A model generated the notes under the pieces. It searched no databases. It had not been told where the DNA came from and saw only the letters and a program-made list of their open reading frames with translations. Position numbers and translations under genes: made by a program. A stretch of DNA of 35,584 nucleotides. Origin: CAYQDF01 sp964416175. GTDB taxonomy: Bacteria > Chloroflexota > Anaerolineae > Anaerolineales > UBA4823. Location of the stretch: the NCBI GenBank assembly GCA_964416175.1, contig CAYQDF010000023.1, forward strand, positions 1-35,584, given 5' to 3'. Shown here in pieces: positions 1 to 6,948 of this stretch (the first letter of the stretch is position 1; every line of letters begins with the position of its first letter).

Positions 1-744
1 TCGAGCAGGAGCTCGACAGCCGGGCGGAATTCCCACACCCGGATGGCGGGGATCGTCCCATCCCCGCGCGAGCGGACCTCATCCCGCAGGGTGCGCATGA
101 TCTCGGCGCCAGTGTAGTCTCGCGCGGCGTGCATTCGCTTGCGGCTTGTCCCTCCGCCGTGAATGGTGCGCAGAGTGCCGTCAGGTTCCTTGTCAAACAT
201 GGCTCCCAAGGATTCCAGCCAGGCGATCACCTGGGGCGCGTCGCTGACCAGGGCGTCGACCAGGTCAGGATCATTNNNNNNNNNNGACGTCGAGGTAATG
301 GATGGCAGGGGAGTCGTTCTCCTTATCTGCGGCCTGGATCCCGCCCTGGGCCATCATCGTGTTGGCGTCGCCAAAGCGAAGTTTGGTGGTGAGAAGGACG
401 TCGGCGCCGCTCTTCTGGGCCAAAAGGGCGGCGCTGGCGCCCGCCCCCCCGCCGCCAATCACCAGGACATCACATACCGCGTCTGGCTTCCGATCCAGAG
501 GGTAATCTGGGCTGACCAGCGGCGGACCTTCCAGCGCCTCTGCCAGTTCATGGGGGGTGCGGTCGCCCTGGTTTGGCCCGAGGCGGAGGGCGCGGAACGC
601 TTCGGCCAGATAATCCGGGTGGAAAGCGTGCAGGATCGCCTGGCGATCCTCGGCGGAAAGCCGGGGATACACCTCTTGCAGGCGGCGCGCCCGGGAAGCT
701 TCAACTTTAAGGAGGGAGTCCTGGATGGGGGCAGGGTATGGCAT
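1..744 (-). CDS. SdhA/FrdA-family FAD flavoprotein, 3' end beyond window, interrupted by gap
   Basis: Flavoprotein of the succinate dehydrogenase/fumarate reductase/aspartate oxidase family, likely the FAD subunit that reduces or oxidises a small acid or thiol-linked substrate. The start at 744 is an ATG with GGAGG five bases upstream. About 90 mostly helical residues precede the FAD-binding GGGGAGAS motif, an unusual N-terminal extension. The family block GDANTMMAQGGI follows. After the 10-N gap the family pattern continues (HGGGTSRKRMHAARDYTG). The reading frame only joins across the gap if the true missing length is a multiple of three, so 10 N is a placeholder; family spacing suggests roughly 8 missing residues. 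It lies 15 nt after the acyl-CoA-dehydrogenase-like gene and downstream of an SdhB-like gene. No membrane anchor genes are seen, so a soluble thiol:fumarate-reductase-like complex is the preferred inference. Substrate is unknown because the catalytic half is outside the window. Confidence 0.85.
276..285. other. Assembly gap (10 N) inside the SdhA-like gene
   Basis: Ten Ns. The flavoprotein frame upstream (codons ending at 286) and downstream (codon starting at 275) differ by one base with a 10-base gap, so the true length must be a multiple of three. This is not evidence for a real frameshift. Confidence 0.95.
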
Positions 745-759
745 ATGCACCTCCACAGG

Positions 760-1881
760 TCAGGGGACCTGGGCAGAATTGTCCTTGAGATCGAGTAGAT
801 CCGCGGCGATTGTTGCGCGGGCGCTTTCCAGAGCTATCTCGAGGGCGTCGAACGGCACCTGACTTTTCACCAGTGTGAACGGTTCGGTTTGGGGAGAAGG
901 GCCGGGACCGGTGAAGACCATGGTCGTCCGGTCAACCGCTCGTTTCAGCATCTCCCCGGTGGCAAGCCGCACCTGCACCGCGGCCGCCCGGAGGGCTTTC
1001 TCGTCGCCTCTGTCCGCCAGCCAGGCCGCGTGGTACACGAGCCATCGCGAGCTTTCGATGTCGACACGCTGCTCAGCGATCATCCTCTGGATGGCTGGCC
1101 TGAGGGCCAGCGGCGCGCCGAGCGAGATCCAATTCCGGGCATGCTCGGCTCCCAGTTCGAGAAGCCTTTCAGCAATCCCTACGTAGCGCGCCCCGGAGGT
1201 TATCCAGGCGCGCGCCGCGTTCACGCCGCCGAGCTTGAGGGCGCCACCTGGTTTACCCAGCACAGCTTCTGACGTCAGATGGCAGCCGTCGAGGGAGAGG
1301 ATCACGCCGCCGTTGTGGACGATCGAAGTGCCAGGGGCACCAAAATCGAGAAGGAAACAACTCAATCCTTCCGGCGCGTTGGCGATGACGATAAAAAAAT
1401 CCTCCGGCTTCGGCTGCGCGGTCAAGATTTTCTTGCCGGCCAGGACAAACCCTTCACTTTCTGGCACCGCCCGGGTCACCCAGTTTTCGGGCCGCAGACC
1501 GTATGGCTCGGGTTCACGGGCAGCGATGATGGCTCGCCGGCTGGCTTCCAGGGCGGGTTCCAGGTACCTGGCAACCTGATTCCCCTGGCAGGCGTAGAGC
1601 AGAGGTGATACGTCGCCGATATCAACGGGTATGAATGTGGCGCCGAGCTCCTCTTCGATCACGCAGGCGGTAATCAGGTCTATGCCCCCACCATATTCTT
1701 CCGGCGCCATCAGTCCCCATAATCCCAGCTGCTGGACGGCCTGACGGAGGCGAGCCTGTTCCTCTGGTGCGAGCTCTCCGCTGGTAAAAAATTTCATCTC
1801 CAGAGGGCGGGCTTCTTTATGAATGAAGCGGCGAAGCATGTCGCGCAGCATTTCCGTGTCAGGAGAAAAGGTGAAGTCCAT
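760..1881 (-). CDS. Acyl-CoA dehydrogenase-like flavoprotein
   Basis: A 373-residue protein with the acyl-CoA dehydrogenase fold pattern: an N-terminal helical part, LGLWGLMAPEEYGGG near residue 52, a middle beta domain with REPEPYGLRPENW and FVLAGKKILTAQ in place of the usual TEP...G.K.WIT signatures, and a C-terminal helical domain. Known members oxidise acyl-CoA thioesters with FAD and pass electrons to ETF. The C-terminal YEGTSEI-like segment that carries the catalytic Glu in many members is not recognisable, so its substrate or even its activity may be altered. Start ATG is preceded by GGAGG. It is sandwiched between SdhB-like and SdhA-like genes (24 and 15 nt gaps), suggesting a joint complex or pathway. 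No etfAB genes are present in the window. Confidence 0.8.
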   Translation of the reverse strand: MDFTFSPDTEMLRDMLRRFIHKEARPLEMKFFTSGELAPEEQARLRQAVQQLGLWGLMAPEEYGGGIDLITACVIEEELGATFIPVDIGDVSPLLYACQGNQVARYLEPALEASRRAIIAAREPEPYGLRPENWVTRAVPESEGFVLAGKKILTAQPKPEDFFIVIANAPEGLSCFLLDFGAPGTSIVHNGGVILSLDGCHLTSEAVLGKPGGALKLGGVNAARAWITSGARYVGIAERLLELGAEHARNWISLGAPLALRPAIQRMIAEQRVDIESSRWLVYHAAWLADRGDEKALRAAAVQVRLATGEMLKRAVDRTTMVFTGPGPSPQTEPFTLVKSQVPFDALEIALESARATIAADLLDLKDNSAQVP

Positions 1882-1905
1882 GTCGCCTCCCTGCCCCGGG
1901 GATCG

Positions 1906-2571
1906 CTACGCCTCGATCTCCCGGTTGTCGTAGCGGGTTTTTAGTTCGGCGAGCGGTAATGCTTTAAGCTCTTCGAGCTCCGACCGGAATGCGCCTTTTT
2001 CGATCTCCTGCACTCTCCGGCGCAAGTGTTCAGCAGGTGGTGCCAGGTACTTCCCGTACAGCCTGCGGGCGAGCAGCGCCACGTTAGGTGGGACGAGTTC
2101 CGCCGGGCACCGGGCGACGCACAGTCCGCAGGCAATGCAATCAAAAGATGCATCCGCCAGCGCGGCGATGTCGCCGCGAATGGCTGCCGAAACGTAGCTC
2201 AGCACATCGATCTCCTGCGGGCAGGACTTGGTGCAGGTGTTGCAGCCGAAACAGCGAAGGATCTCAGGATAAATTTCCAGTAAAGTATCGCCGCGAGGTT
2301 GCAGGTCCTCCAGCCTGTATCGAGGACGCTGAGCCGGGAAGAACGGGATGGGGCCTAAGACCATTCCCGGCTGGATGACGGTCTGGCAGGCCAGAGCGTA
2401 ATAGAGGCGGTAATCCCCTTGAATCCGGTAGACGGTGCCGCACGCGCCGCAAAAACCTCCCCGGCAGCCCACCCCGCGTGTGAGGTGGAATCCAGCCCAC
2501 TCGAATGCTTTTAAGATCGTCAATCCTTCGGGGACTTCGTAGCGCTGGTTGTAAATGAAAATCTCTGTCAT
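1906..2571 (-). CDS. SdhB/FrdB-like iron-sulfur protein
   Basis: A 221-residue electron-transfer subunit. The N-terminal domain is a plant-type [2Fe-2S] ferredoxin: GCRGGFCGACG near residues 34-45 and a final ACQT cysteine near residue 62. The C-terminal domain has two [4Fe-4S]-type motifs, CFGCNTCTKSCP and CIACGLCVARCP, as in SdhB/FrdB and TfrB. It probably passes electrons between the nearby FAD subunit and the Hdr proteins. Start ATG has CGGAGG upstream at good spacing. It begins 15 nt after the ferredoxin gene. The order SdhB-ACAD-SdhA, with a dehydrogenase inserted between the two subunits, is uncommon. No SdhC/D membrane partner is seen, so it is likely cytoplasmic. Confidence 0.85.
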   Translation of the reverse strand: MTEIFIYNQRYEVPEGLTILKAFEWAGFHLTRGVGCRGGFCGACGTVYRIQGDYRLYYALACQTVIQPGMVLGPIPFFPAQRPRYRLEDLQPRGDTLLEIYPEILRCFGCNTCTKSCPQEIDVLSYVSAAIRGDIAALADASFDCIACGLCVARCPAELVPPNVALLARRLYGKYLAPPAEHLRRRVQEIEKGAFRSELEELKALPLAELKTRYDNREIEA

Positions 2572-2586
2572 GTTTGCCTCCGGACG

Positions 2587-3024
2587 TCAACCACCCAACA
2601 TCAGGTCCAATACAAACATTTCATCGGAAGACGTCTTCGCCAGGAGTTCTGCCATCCCCTCTGCCAGGTGTGTTTGCACGAGATAGTGTTTAATGGTGGG
2701 GTCCACCTGAGGACAGGCGAGCACGCAGTTCCCACAGCGGTCACAGTCTTCACCCACCAGGGTCTCGAGGGCGAGGGAGGTGCGCGCCTCGGTGCGCAGA
2801 CGACGTTTCGGGTCGCGCGCCAGTACGGGGCAGGCATCCATACAGCATCCGCACCCCAGGCAGGCCTTACTGCCGGTCAGGCTCTCCTCGACTTTGAACA
2901 TGTAACTCGGTCCGAACCCCGAGCTGAGCAGGCGGCAGCGGGCGACAGGCGGTCTCGGTTGGGAGAAGACCACCTTGAGGATGGATTGGATTTGGGTAGG
3001 ATCGGTTTGAACTCTGAGCGGCAT
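2587..3024 (-). CDS. HdrC-like 4Fe-4S ferredoxin
   Basis: About 145 residues with two [4Fe-4S] motifs, CLGCGCCMDACP and CDRCGNCVLACP, followed by a helical tail, resembling HdrC-type ferredoxin subunits. It probably relays electrons between the FrhB-like/HdrA proteins upstream and the SdhB-like protein downstream. Start choice is open: an in-frame ATG at 3063 overlaps the stop of the upstream gene (TAATG) but has no Shine-Dalgarno, while the ATG at 3024 has AGGAG six bases upstream and is preferred; 3042 is a third possibility. The N-terminal segment before the first cluster (about 45 residues) has no recognised domain. Confidence 0.8.
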   Translation of the reverse strand: MPLRVQTDPTQIQSILKVVFSQPRPPVARCRLLSSGFGPSYMFKVEESLTGSKACLGCGCCMDACPVLARDPKRRLRTEARTSLALETLVGEDCDRCGNCVLACPQVDPTIKHYLVQTHLAEGMAELLAKTSSDEMFVLDLMLGG

Positions 3025-3062
3025 ACCTGTCTCCTGATTCATCCCATATCGAACGGTACGCA

Positions 3063-4043
3063 TTAAGCCGGGACAAGGTGTGCTTCTAAACGGTGGATGA
3101 TCGCCGTCATGGGGAAACCCCGTAAGCAGGCTTCTTCGCACATGCCGCAGGCGACGCAGCCGGACAGCCAGTGCCGGACGGCAGCCTCGCGGGCCGCGGC
3201 GCGGCTCGCGCCGCTCGCCAGCTCGTCGGCGTAAACCGGACAGGCCTCCAGGCACTCCCGGCAAGGAGCGCAGTTCTCCAGCCAGGCGATCAGCTCTTCG
3301 ACCGTCTCAGGCAAGCCCGCCTCCAGGTTTAAAACTCTACGCTGGCGGGCAGCCAACCGCCGCTCCTTGATCTTTTCGAGAATTCGCTGACGGGCGTCGA
3401 TCAGCGCCGGCAAAGCCGGTCGTTCGGCGATCTGGTCCAGGCAGGCAGCTGCCGCATCATCATGAGCAGATACAAGCAGATACTCTTTAACCGGCAGACC
3501 GAGGATCTCGATGGAGAGGTTAGCCCCGTCCCATTCTGGTTCGGGGCACTCCTGGCAGGCGCGCCGGTAGCGGTATGGGACGATCCCACCCTGCCTGGCG
3601 AACTGAATCACCTCCCGAGTCAGGGAGTCGACCCCCCCTGCCTGTTTCAATCGCCAGACGAAATCTTCTTTAGGAAAGCTGGCCAGGCAGTCGATGCCGA
3701 TGAAGAACCACCCCTCCAGATTCAACCTGGTGCGGGCAATCTTTTTATCTATCACTCGCCCCTCGCATGGGCGGAGGACGGCGGCGTAATTCCCGGTGGG
3801 GAGTTCCGCGGCAATCTCAAGCAGACGCGGCGCAGCGTTCCTGATCTGAAGCGGGGCGCAGGGATCGGCGCGCTGTATTTCTTCCGGGTGGACTGCCATG
3901 AAAGGCGCAACGCCGCCGGAGGCGGACTGGTAGCGCGGCAGCAACATGCCGTCCAACCGGCAGGATTTCCAGACATCTAGAAGGACCTGGCGAATCGCTG
4001 CCAGGGGGTCCCCATTTGTCTTGACCATCCAGGTGGTGGACAT
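3063..4043 (-). CDS. FrhB/FdhB-like iron-sulfur flavoprotein (copy 1)
   Basis: A 326-residue protein of the coenzyme F420 hydrogenase/formate dehydrogenase beta family. The N-terminal half holds the VLRPCEGRVIDKK segment that matches the conserved RPCE motif. The C-terminal third has two cysteine motifs, CAPCRECLEACP and CVACGMCEEACLRG. Family members carry FAD and pass electrons between a nicotinamide, F420 or Hdr partner and ferredoxin. The start at 4043 has GGGAGGTG four bases upstream; a longer frame to 4061 lacks a site. It lies 38 nt after hdrA and is related to the protein at 9801-10925, though diverged (different cluster spacing). F420 use cannot be read from sequence. Confidence 0.8.
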   Translation of the reverse strand: MSTTWMVKTNGDPLAAIRQVLLDVWKSCRLDGMLLPRYQSASGGVAPFMAVHPEEIQRADPCAPLQIRNAAPRLLEIAAELPTGNYAAVLRPCEGRVIDKKIARTRLNLEGWFFIGIDCLASFPKEDFVWRLKQAGGVDSLTREVIQFARQGGIVPYRYRRACQECPEPEWDGANLSIEILGLPVKEYLLVSAHDDAAAACLDQIAERPALPALIDARQRILEKIKERRLAARQRRVLNLEAGLPETVEELIAWLENCAPCRECLEACPVYADELASGASRAAAREAAVRHWLSGCVACGMCEEACLRGFPMTAIIHRLEAHLVPA

Positions 4044-4081
4044 CTTACACCTCCCGAGCAAACTGATCTCTTAGCCATTCT

Positions 4082-5803
4082 TTAACCATAGACAAACTCA
4101 GATTTACGCAATGTGCTTTCATTGAGCGCGTCGATCTGGGCTATGAATTGATCGAACGTGAAGTGGTGCACGTTGATCGCCCCCGAGGGGCAGGCTGCGG
4201 CGCAGGCTCCGCAACCCTGGCACAGCACGGGGTTAACCGTCATGACGTGCCGCACCGGGTGCAGGGCTAGTGCAGAATATGCGCACACCTGGGCGCACTG
4301 CCCACAGCCGGCGCACAGCTCCTCGTCAACGAAGGAGGTGGCCGCCTCCACCGGCACTTCGCTGCGCATAAGCGGGATCAGAGCGGCTGCGGCCGCTGCC
4401 CGGGCCTGGGCGATCGTCTCGGCGATGTCTTTCGGTCCCTGGCAGGTCCCCGCCAGGAACAACCCGGCGAGAGCTGTATCCACAGGCCGCAGCTTGGGAT
4501 GAGCTTCCAGGAAGAAGCCGTCTGCTGAGCGGGCCAGCTTCAGCAGCCCGATCAATGCTTCATTGTCCTGTCTCGGGACCATCCCCACGGCCAGGACGAC
4601 CAGGTCCGCCTCAACCTCCATTGGATCCCCGAGCAGGGTATCTTCGGCGCGCACGACGACACGGTCTCCACGGCGGAGGATCTCTGAGGGGTTGCCGCGC
4701 CGGTAGATGATGCCCGATTCGCGAGTCTGGTCGTAGAATTCTTCGAAGCCTTTGCCGAAAGCGCGCACATCCATGTAGAACACGCTGATTTCTGCGTCTG
4801 GCAGCCGCTCGCGCAGCATGCGGGCCTGCTTGGCGGTCACCATGCAGCAGATGCGGGAACAATAAGGGTTTCCCAGGGACCGATCGCGTGAGCCGACGCA
4901 TTGGATGAAGACCACCCTTTGCGGCTCTTTCCCGCCGACCTTGATCGGTCCGTCAGCCATCTTTTCAAAATCCCAGGTGGTAATGACCTGCGGGTACTTA
5001 CCGTAGCCCAGCTCCGGTTTCCGTTGCGCATCGAAGATATCGAATCCCGTGGCGACGATGATCGCTCCAGCGGTCACGTCCGTTATCCGATCGCCGCTCT
5101 GCACCCGCGCCTGAAAATTGCCCACGTAACCTCCGACTTCGACGACCTCGGATGCGACCAGAACCTGGACACGCGGGTGGTTCTGCACTCTTTCAATCAA
5201 AGGTGGGACGAAATCCTGGACGGCTTCCATGGTGGGGAATGTGCGCTGCAGAGCGGCGGCGTGACCACCCAGGTGCGGAGAGCGCTCCACGAGCGTTACG
5301 CCGAATCCCGCCTCGGCGATGTCCAGCGCAGCCTGCAGACCCGCGATCCCGCCGCCGATCACCAGGGCAGAGGGAACAACAGGAACCGTGCGGACTGCCA
5401 GAGGTTCGAGGAGGGCCGCTTTGGCGACCGCTGCACTCACCAGCTGGATCGCCTTTTCGGTCGTTGTGGAGCCCTCCAGGTGCACCCAGGAACACTGTTC
5501 GCGAATGTTTGCCATCTCAAAACAGTAGGGGTTGACCCCCGCTTCCGCGACCGTGGCTCGGAAGGTCGGTTCGTGCATGAGCGGCGAGCAGGAGGCTACG
5601 ACGACTCGATCCAGGTTCAGGGCGGCGATGTCCGCTTTTATCAGGGTCTGCCCGGGATCGGAGCACATGTAAGTGTACTCCCGCGCCACGACTACCCCGG
5701 GCAGGTGTGCGGCGTATTCAGCCACTGCACCGACGTCAACGGTTGCCGCGATGTTGATGCCGCAGTGGCAGATGTAAACACCGATTCTGGGAGTAGCTGT
5801 CAT
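4082..5803 (-). CDS. hdrA: HdrA-like FAD iron-sulfur protein (stand-alone, complete)
   Basis: A 573-residue HdrA with all expected parts: an N-terminal HdrA domain (YICHCGIN near residue 10, TYMCSDPGQ near residue 45), FAD site ALVIGGGIAGLQAALD at about 145-160, the internal cysteine block CVGSRDRSLGNPYCSRICC at about 300, and two C-terminal [4Fe-4S] motifs, CAGCGQC (about 495) and CQGCGAC (about 525). HdrA is the flavin centre that splits or merges electron pairs between ferredoxin and a second acceptor. It starts 17 nt after the HdrD-type gene. It matches the second half of the 1558-residue protein at 11447-16123 in both order and length, so the two Hdr modules appear paralogous. Confidence 0.92.
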   Translation of the reverse strand: MTATPRIGVYICHCGINIAATVDVGAVAEYAAHLPGVVVAREYTYMCSDPGQTLIKADIAALNLDRVVVASCSPLMHEPTFRATVAEAGVNPYCFEMANIREQCSWVHLEGSTTTEKAIQLVSAAVAKAALLEPLAVRTVPVVPSALVIGGGIAGLQAALDIAEAGFGVTLVERSPHLGGHAAALQRTFPTMEAVQDFVPPLIERVQNHPRVQVLVASEVVEVGGYVGNFQARVQSGDRITDVTAGAIIVATGFDIFDAQRKPELGYGKYPQVITTWDFEKMADGPIKVGGKEPQRVVFIQCVGSRDRSLGNPYCSRICCMVTAKQARMLRERLPDAEISVFYMDVRAFGKGFEEFYDQTRESGIIYRRGNPSEILRRGDRVVVRAEDTLLGDPMEVEADLVVLAVGMVPRQDNEALIGLLKLARSADGFFLEAHPKLRPVDTALAGLFLAGTCQGPKDIAETIAQARAAAAAALIPLMRSEVPVEAATSFVDEELCAGCGQCAQVCAYSALALHPVRHVMTVNPVLCQGCGACAAACPSGAINVHHFTFDQFIAQIDALNESTLRKSEFVYG

Positions 5804-5820
5804 CGCTAACGCTCCGTGGT

Positions 5821-6948
5821 TTATAACGCCTGGATGGCGATCTCGGCGATGTCCATGACGCGCAGCCTGTCCTCAGCGTTGAGATGCTTCACGGCTTCCT
5901 CCAGGGTCAACAGGCAGAACGGGCAGGCAGTCGCCAGGACCTGGGCTCCGGTGTCGAGCGCTTCCTGGATGCGCTGCTGAGCCAGGCGGGTGCCCGGGTT
6001 GGTCCCTTCCAGCCACATGCGCCCCCCGCCTCCCTCGCAGCACAGGCTTTTTTCACGCGAGCGGTCCATTTCCACCAGGTTCAGGCCCGGGATGTGTTTC
6101 AAAATCGAGCGCGGTTCGTCAAACACACCATTATGCTTTCCTAAATAACATGGATCATGGTAGGTCACTGTCTTTTCAAAGCGGTTGGTGAAGCTCAGGC
6201 TCCCGTCTTCGACCAAACCAGCCAGCACCTGGGTATAGTGCTGCACCTGGATCCCGTTCTGAGGATAGTCGTTTTTAAAGGCGTTGAAGCAATGCGGAGA
6301 AGTGGTGAACATCCGCTCGACCCCCATCCCCTTGTACAGCTCCGTATTTTCTTCAACTATCATCTCGAACAGGCCAGCTTCCCCCAAGCGAAAAGCCTCG
6401 CTGCCGCAGCAGCTCTCTTCAGTGCCCAGGATGCCGAAGTCAACGCCGCCTGTCTGCATCAGCTGCACCAGGGAACGGGCCACACTCTGCACGCGGGGGT
6501 CATAAGAGGGGGTGCAGCCGACGAAATACAGGTAATCGGCGCCGTCTTCCATCGATTTGACCTGTAAATCGCCAACCCAGGACCGGCGGTCTTCTCGGGG
6601 CATTGTGAGAGGATTACCATGACGGAAGGTGCTCTCCAGGGCCGTCTTGACATTGGGGTGGATGCGCCCGCGTTCGACGAAGGCGCTGCGCAGTGCGATC
6701 ACCGCGGCCATCGGGTTGACCAGCTTGGGGCAGCGGCTGTAACAGGTGGCACAAGTCGTGCAGTCCCAGAGCTCCTCCCGGCCCTCGATATCGAACCCGT
6801 TCCCCGCCACGAGCAGGTGATAGATCAGGCTGCGCGGGTTCAGCCGGGTTTTCGTAGCCATGGGACAGCCCCCGGTGCATTTCCCGCACTGGATGCAGGC
6901 GAACAACCCGTGCTCTTTAATGAATTGACGGCTATCGATTTGAAGCAT
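5821..6948 (-). CDS. HdrD-type protein (fused HdrC+HdrB, two CCG domains)
   Basis: A 375-residue protein. The N-terminus has two [4Fe-4S] motifs, CIQCGKCTGGCP and CTTCATCYSRCP, as in HdrC. Two cysteine-rich CCG domains follow: the first with VGCTPSY, ESCCGSEAF and SPHCFNAF, the second with YHDPCYLGKHN, LCCEGGGGRMW and TACPFCLL. In HdrB/HdrD such domains hold non-cubane [4Fe-4S] clusters that reduce disulfides. The start ATG has AAGGAG eight bases upstream and overlaps the end of the upstream HdrA-GltD gene by 17 nt, so the two are likely translationally coupled. Relatives include GlpC- and lactate-utilisation-type proteins, but flanking HdrA genes favour an Hdr role. The natural substrate is unknown; bacteria usually lack CoM-S-S-CoB. 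Confidence 0.88.
   Translation of the reverse strand: MLQIDSRQFIKEHGLFACIQCGKCTGGCPMATKTRLNPRSLIYHLLVAGNGFDIEGREELWDCTTCATCYSRCPKLVNPMAAVIALRSAFVERGRIHPNVKTALESTFRHGNPLTMPREDRRSWVGDLQVKSMEDGADYLYFVGCTPSYDPRVQSVARSLVQLMQTGGVDFGILGTEESCCGSEAFRLGEAGLFEMIVEENTELYKGMGVERMFTTSPHCFNAFKNDYPQNGIQVQHYTQVLAGLVEDGSLSFTNRFEKTVTYHDPCYLGKHNGVFDEPRSILKHIPGLNLVEMDRSREKSLCCEGGGGRMWLEGTNPGTRLAQQRIQEALDTGAQVLATACPFCLLTLEEAVKHLNAEDRLRVMDIAEIAIQAL

Noticed and set aside
271..285. Apparent stop at 271-273 ending the SdhA-like gene
   Set aside because: It arises only from the 10-N filler length; the flavoprotein frame continues to the window edge.
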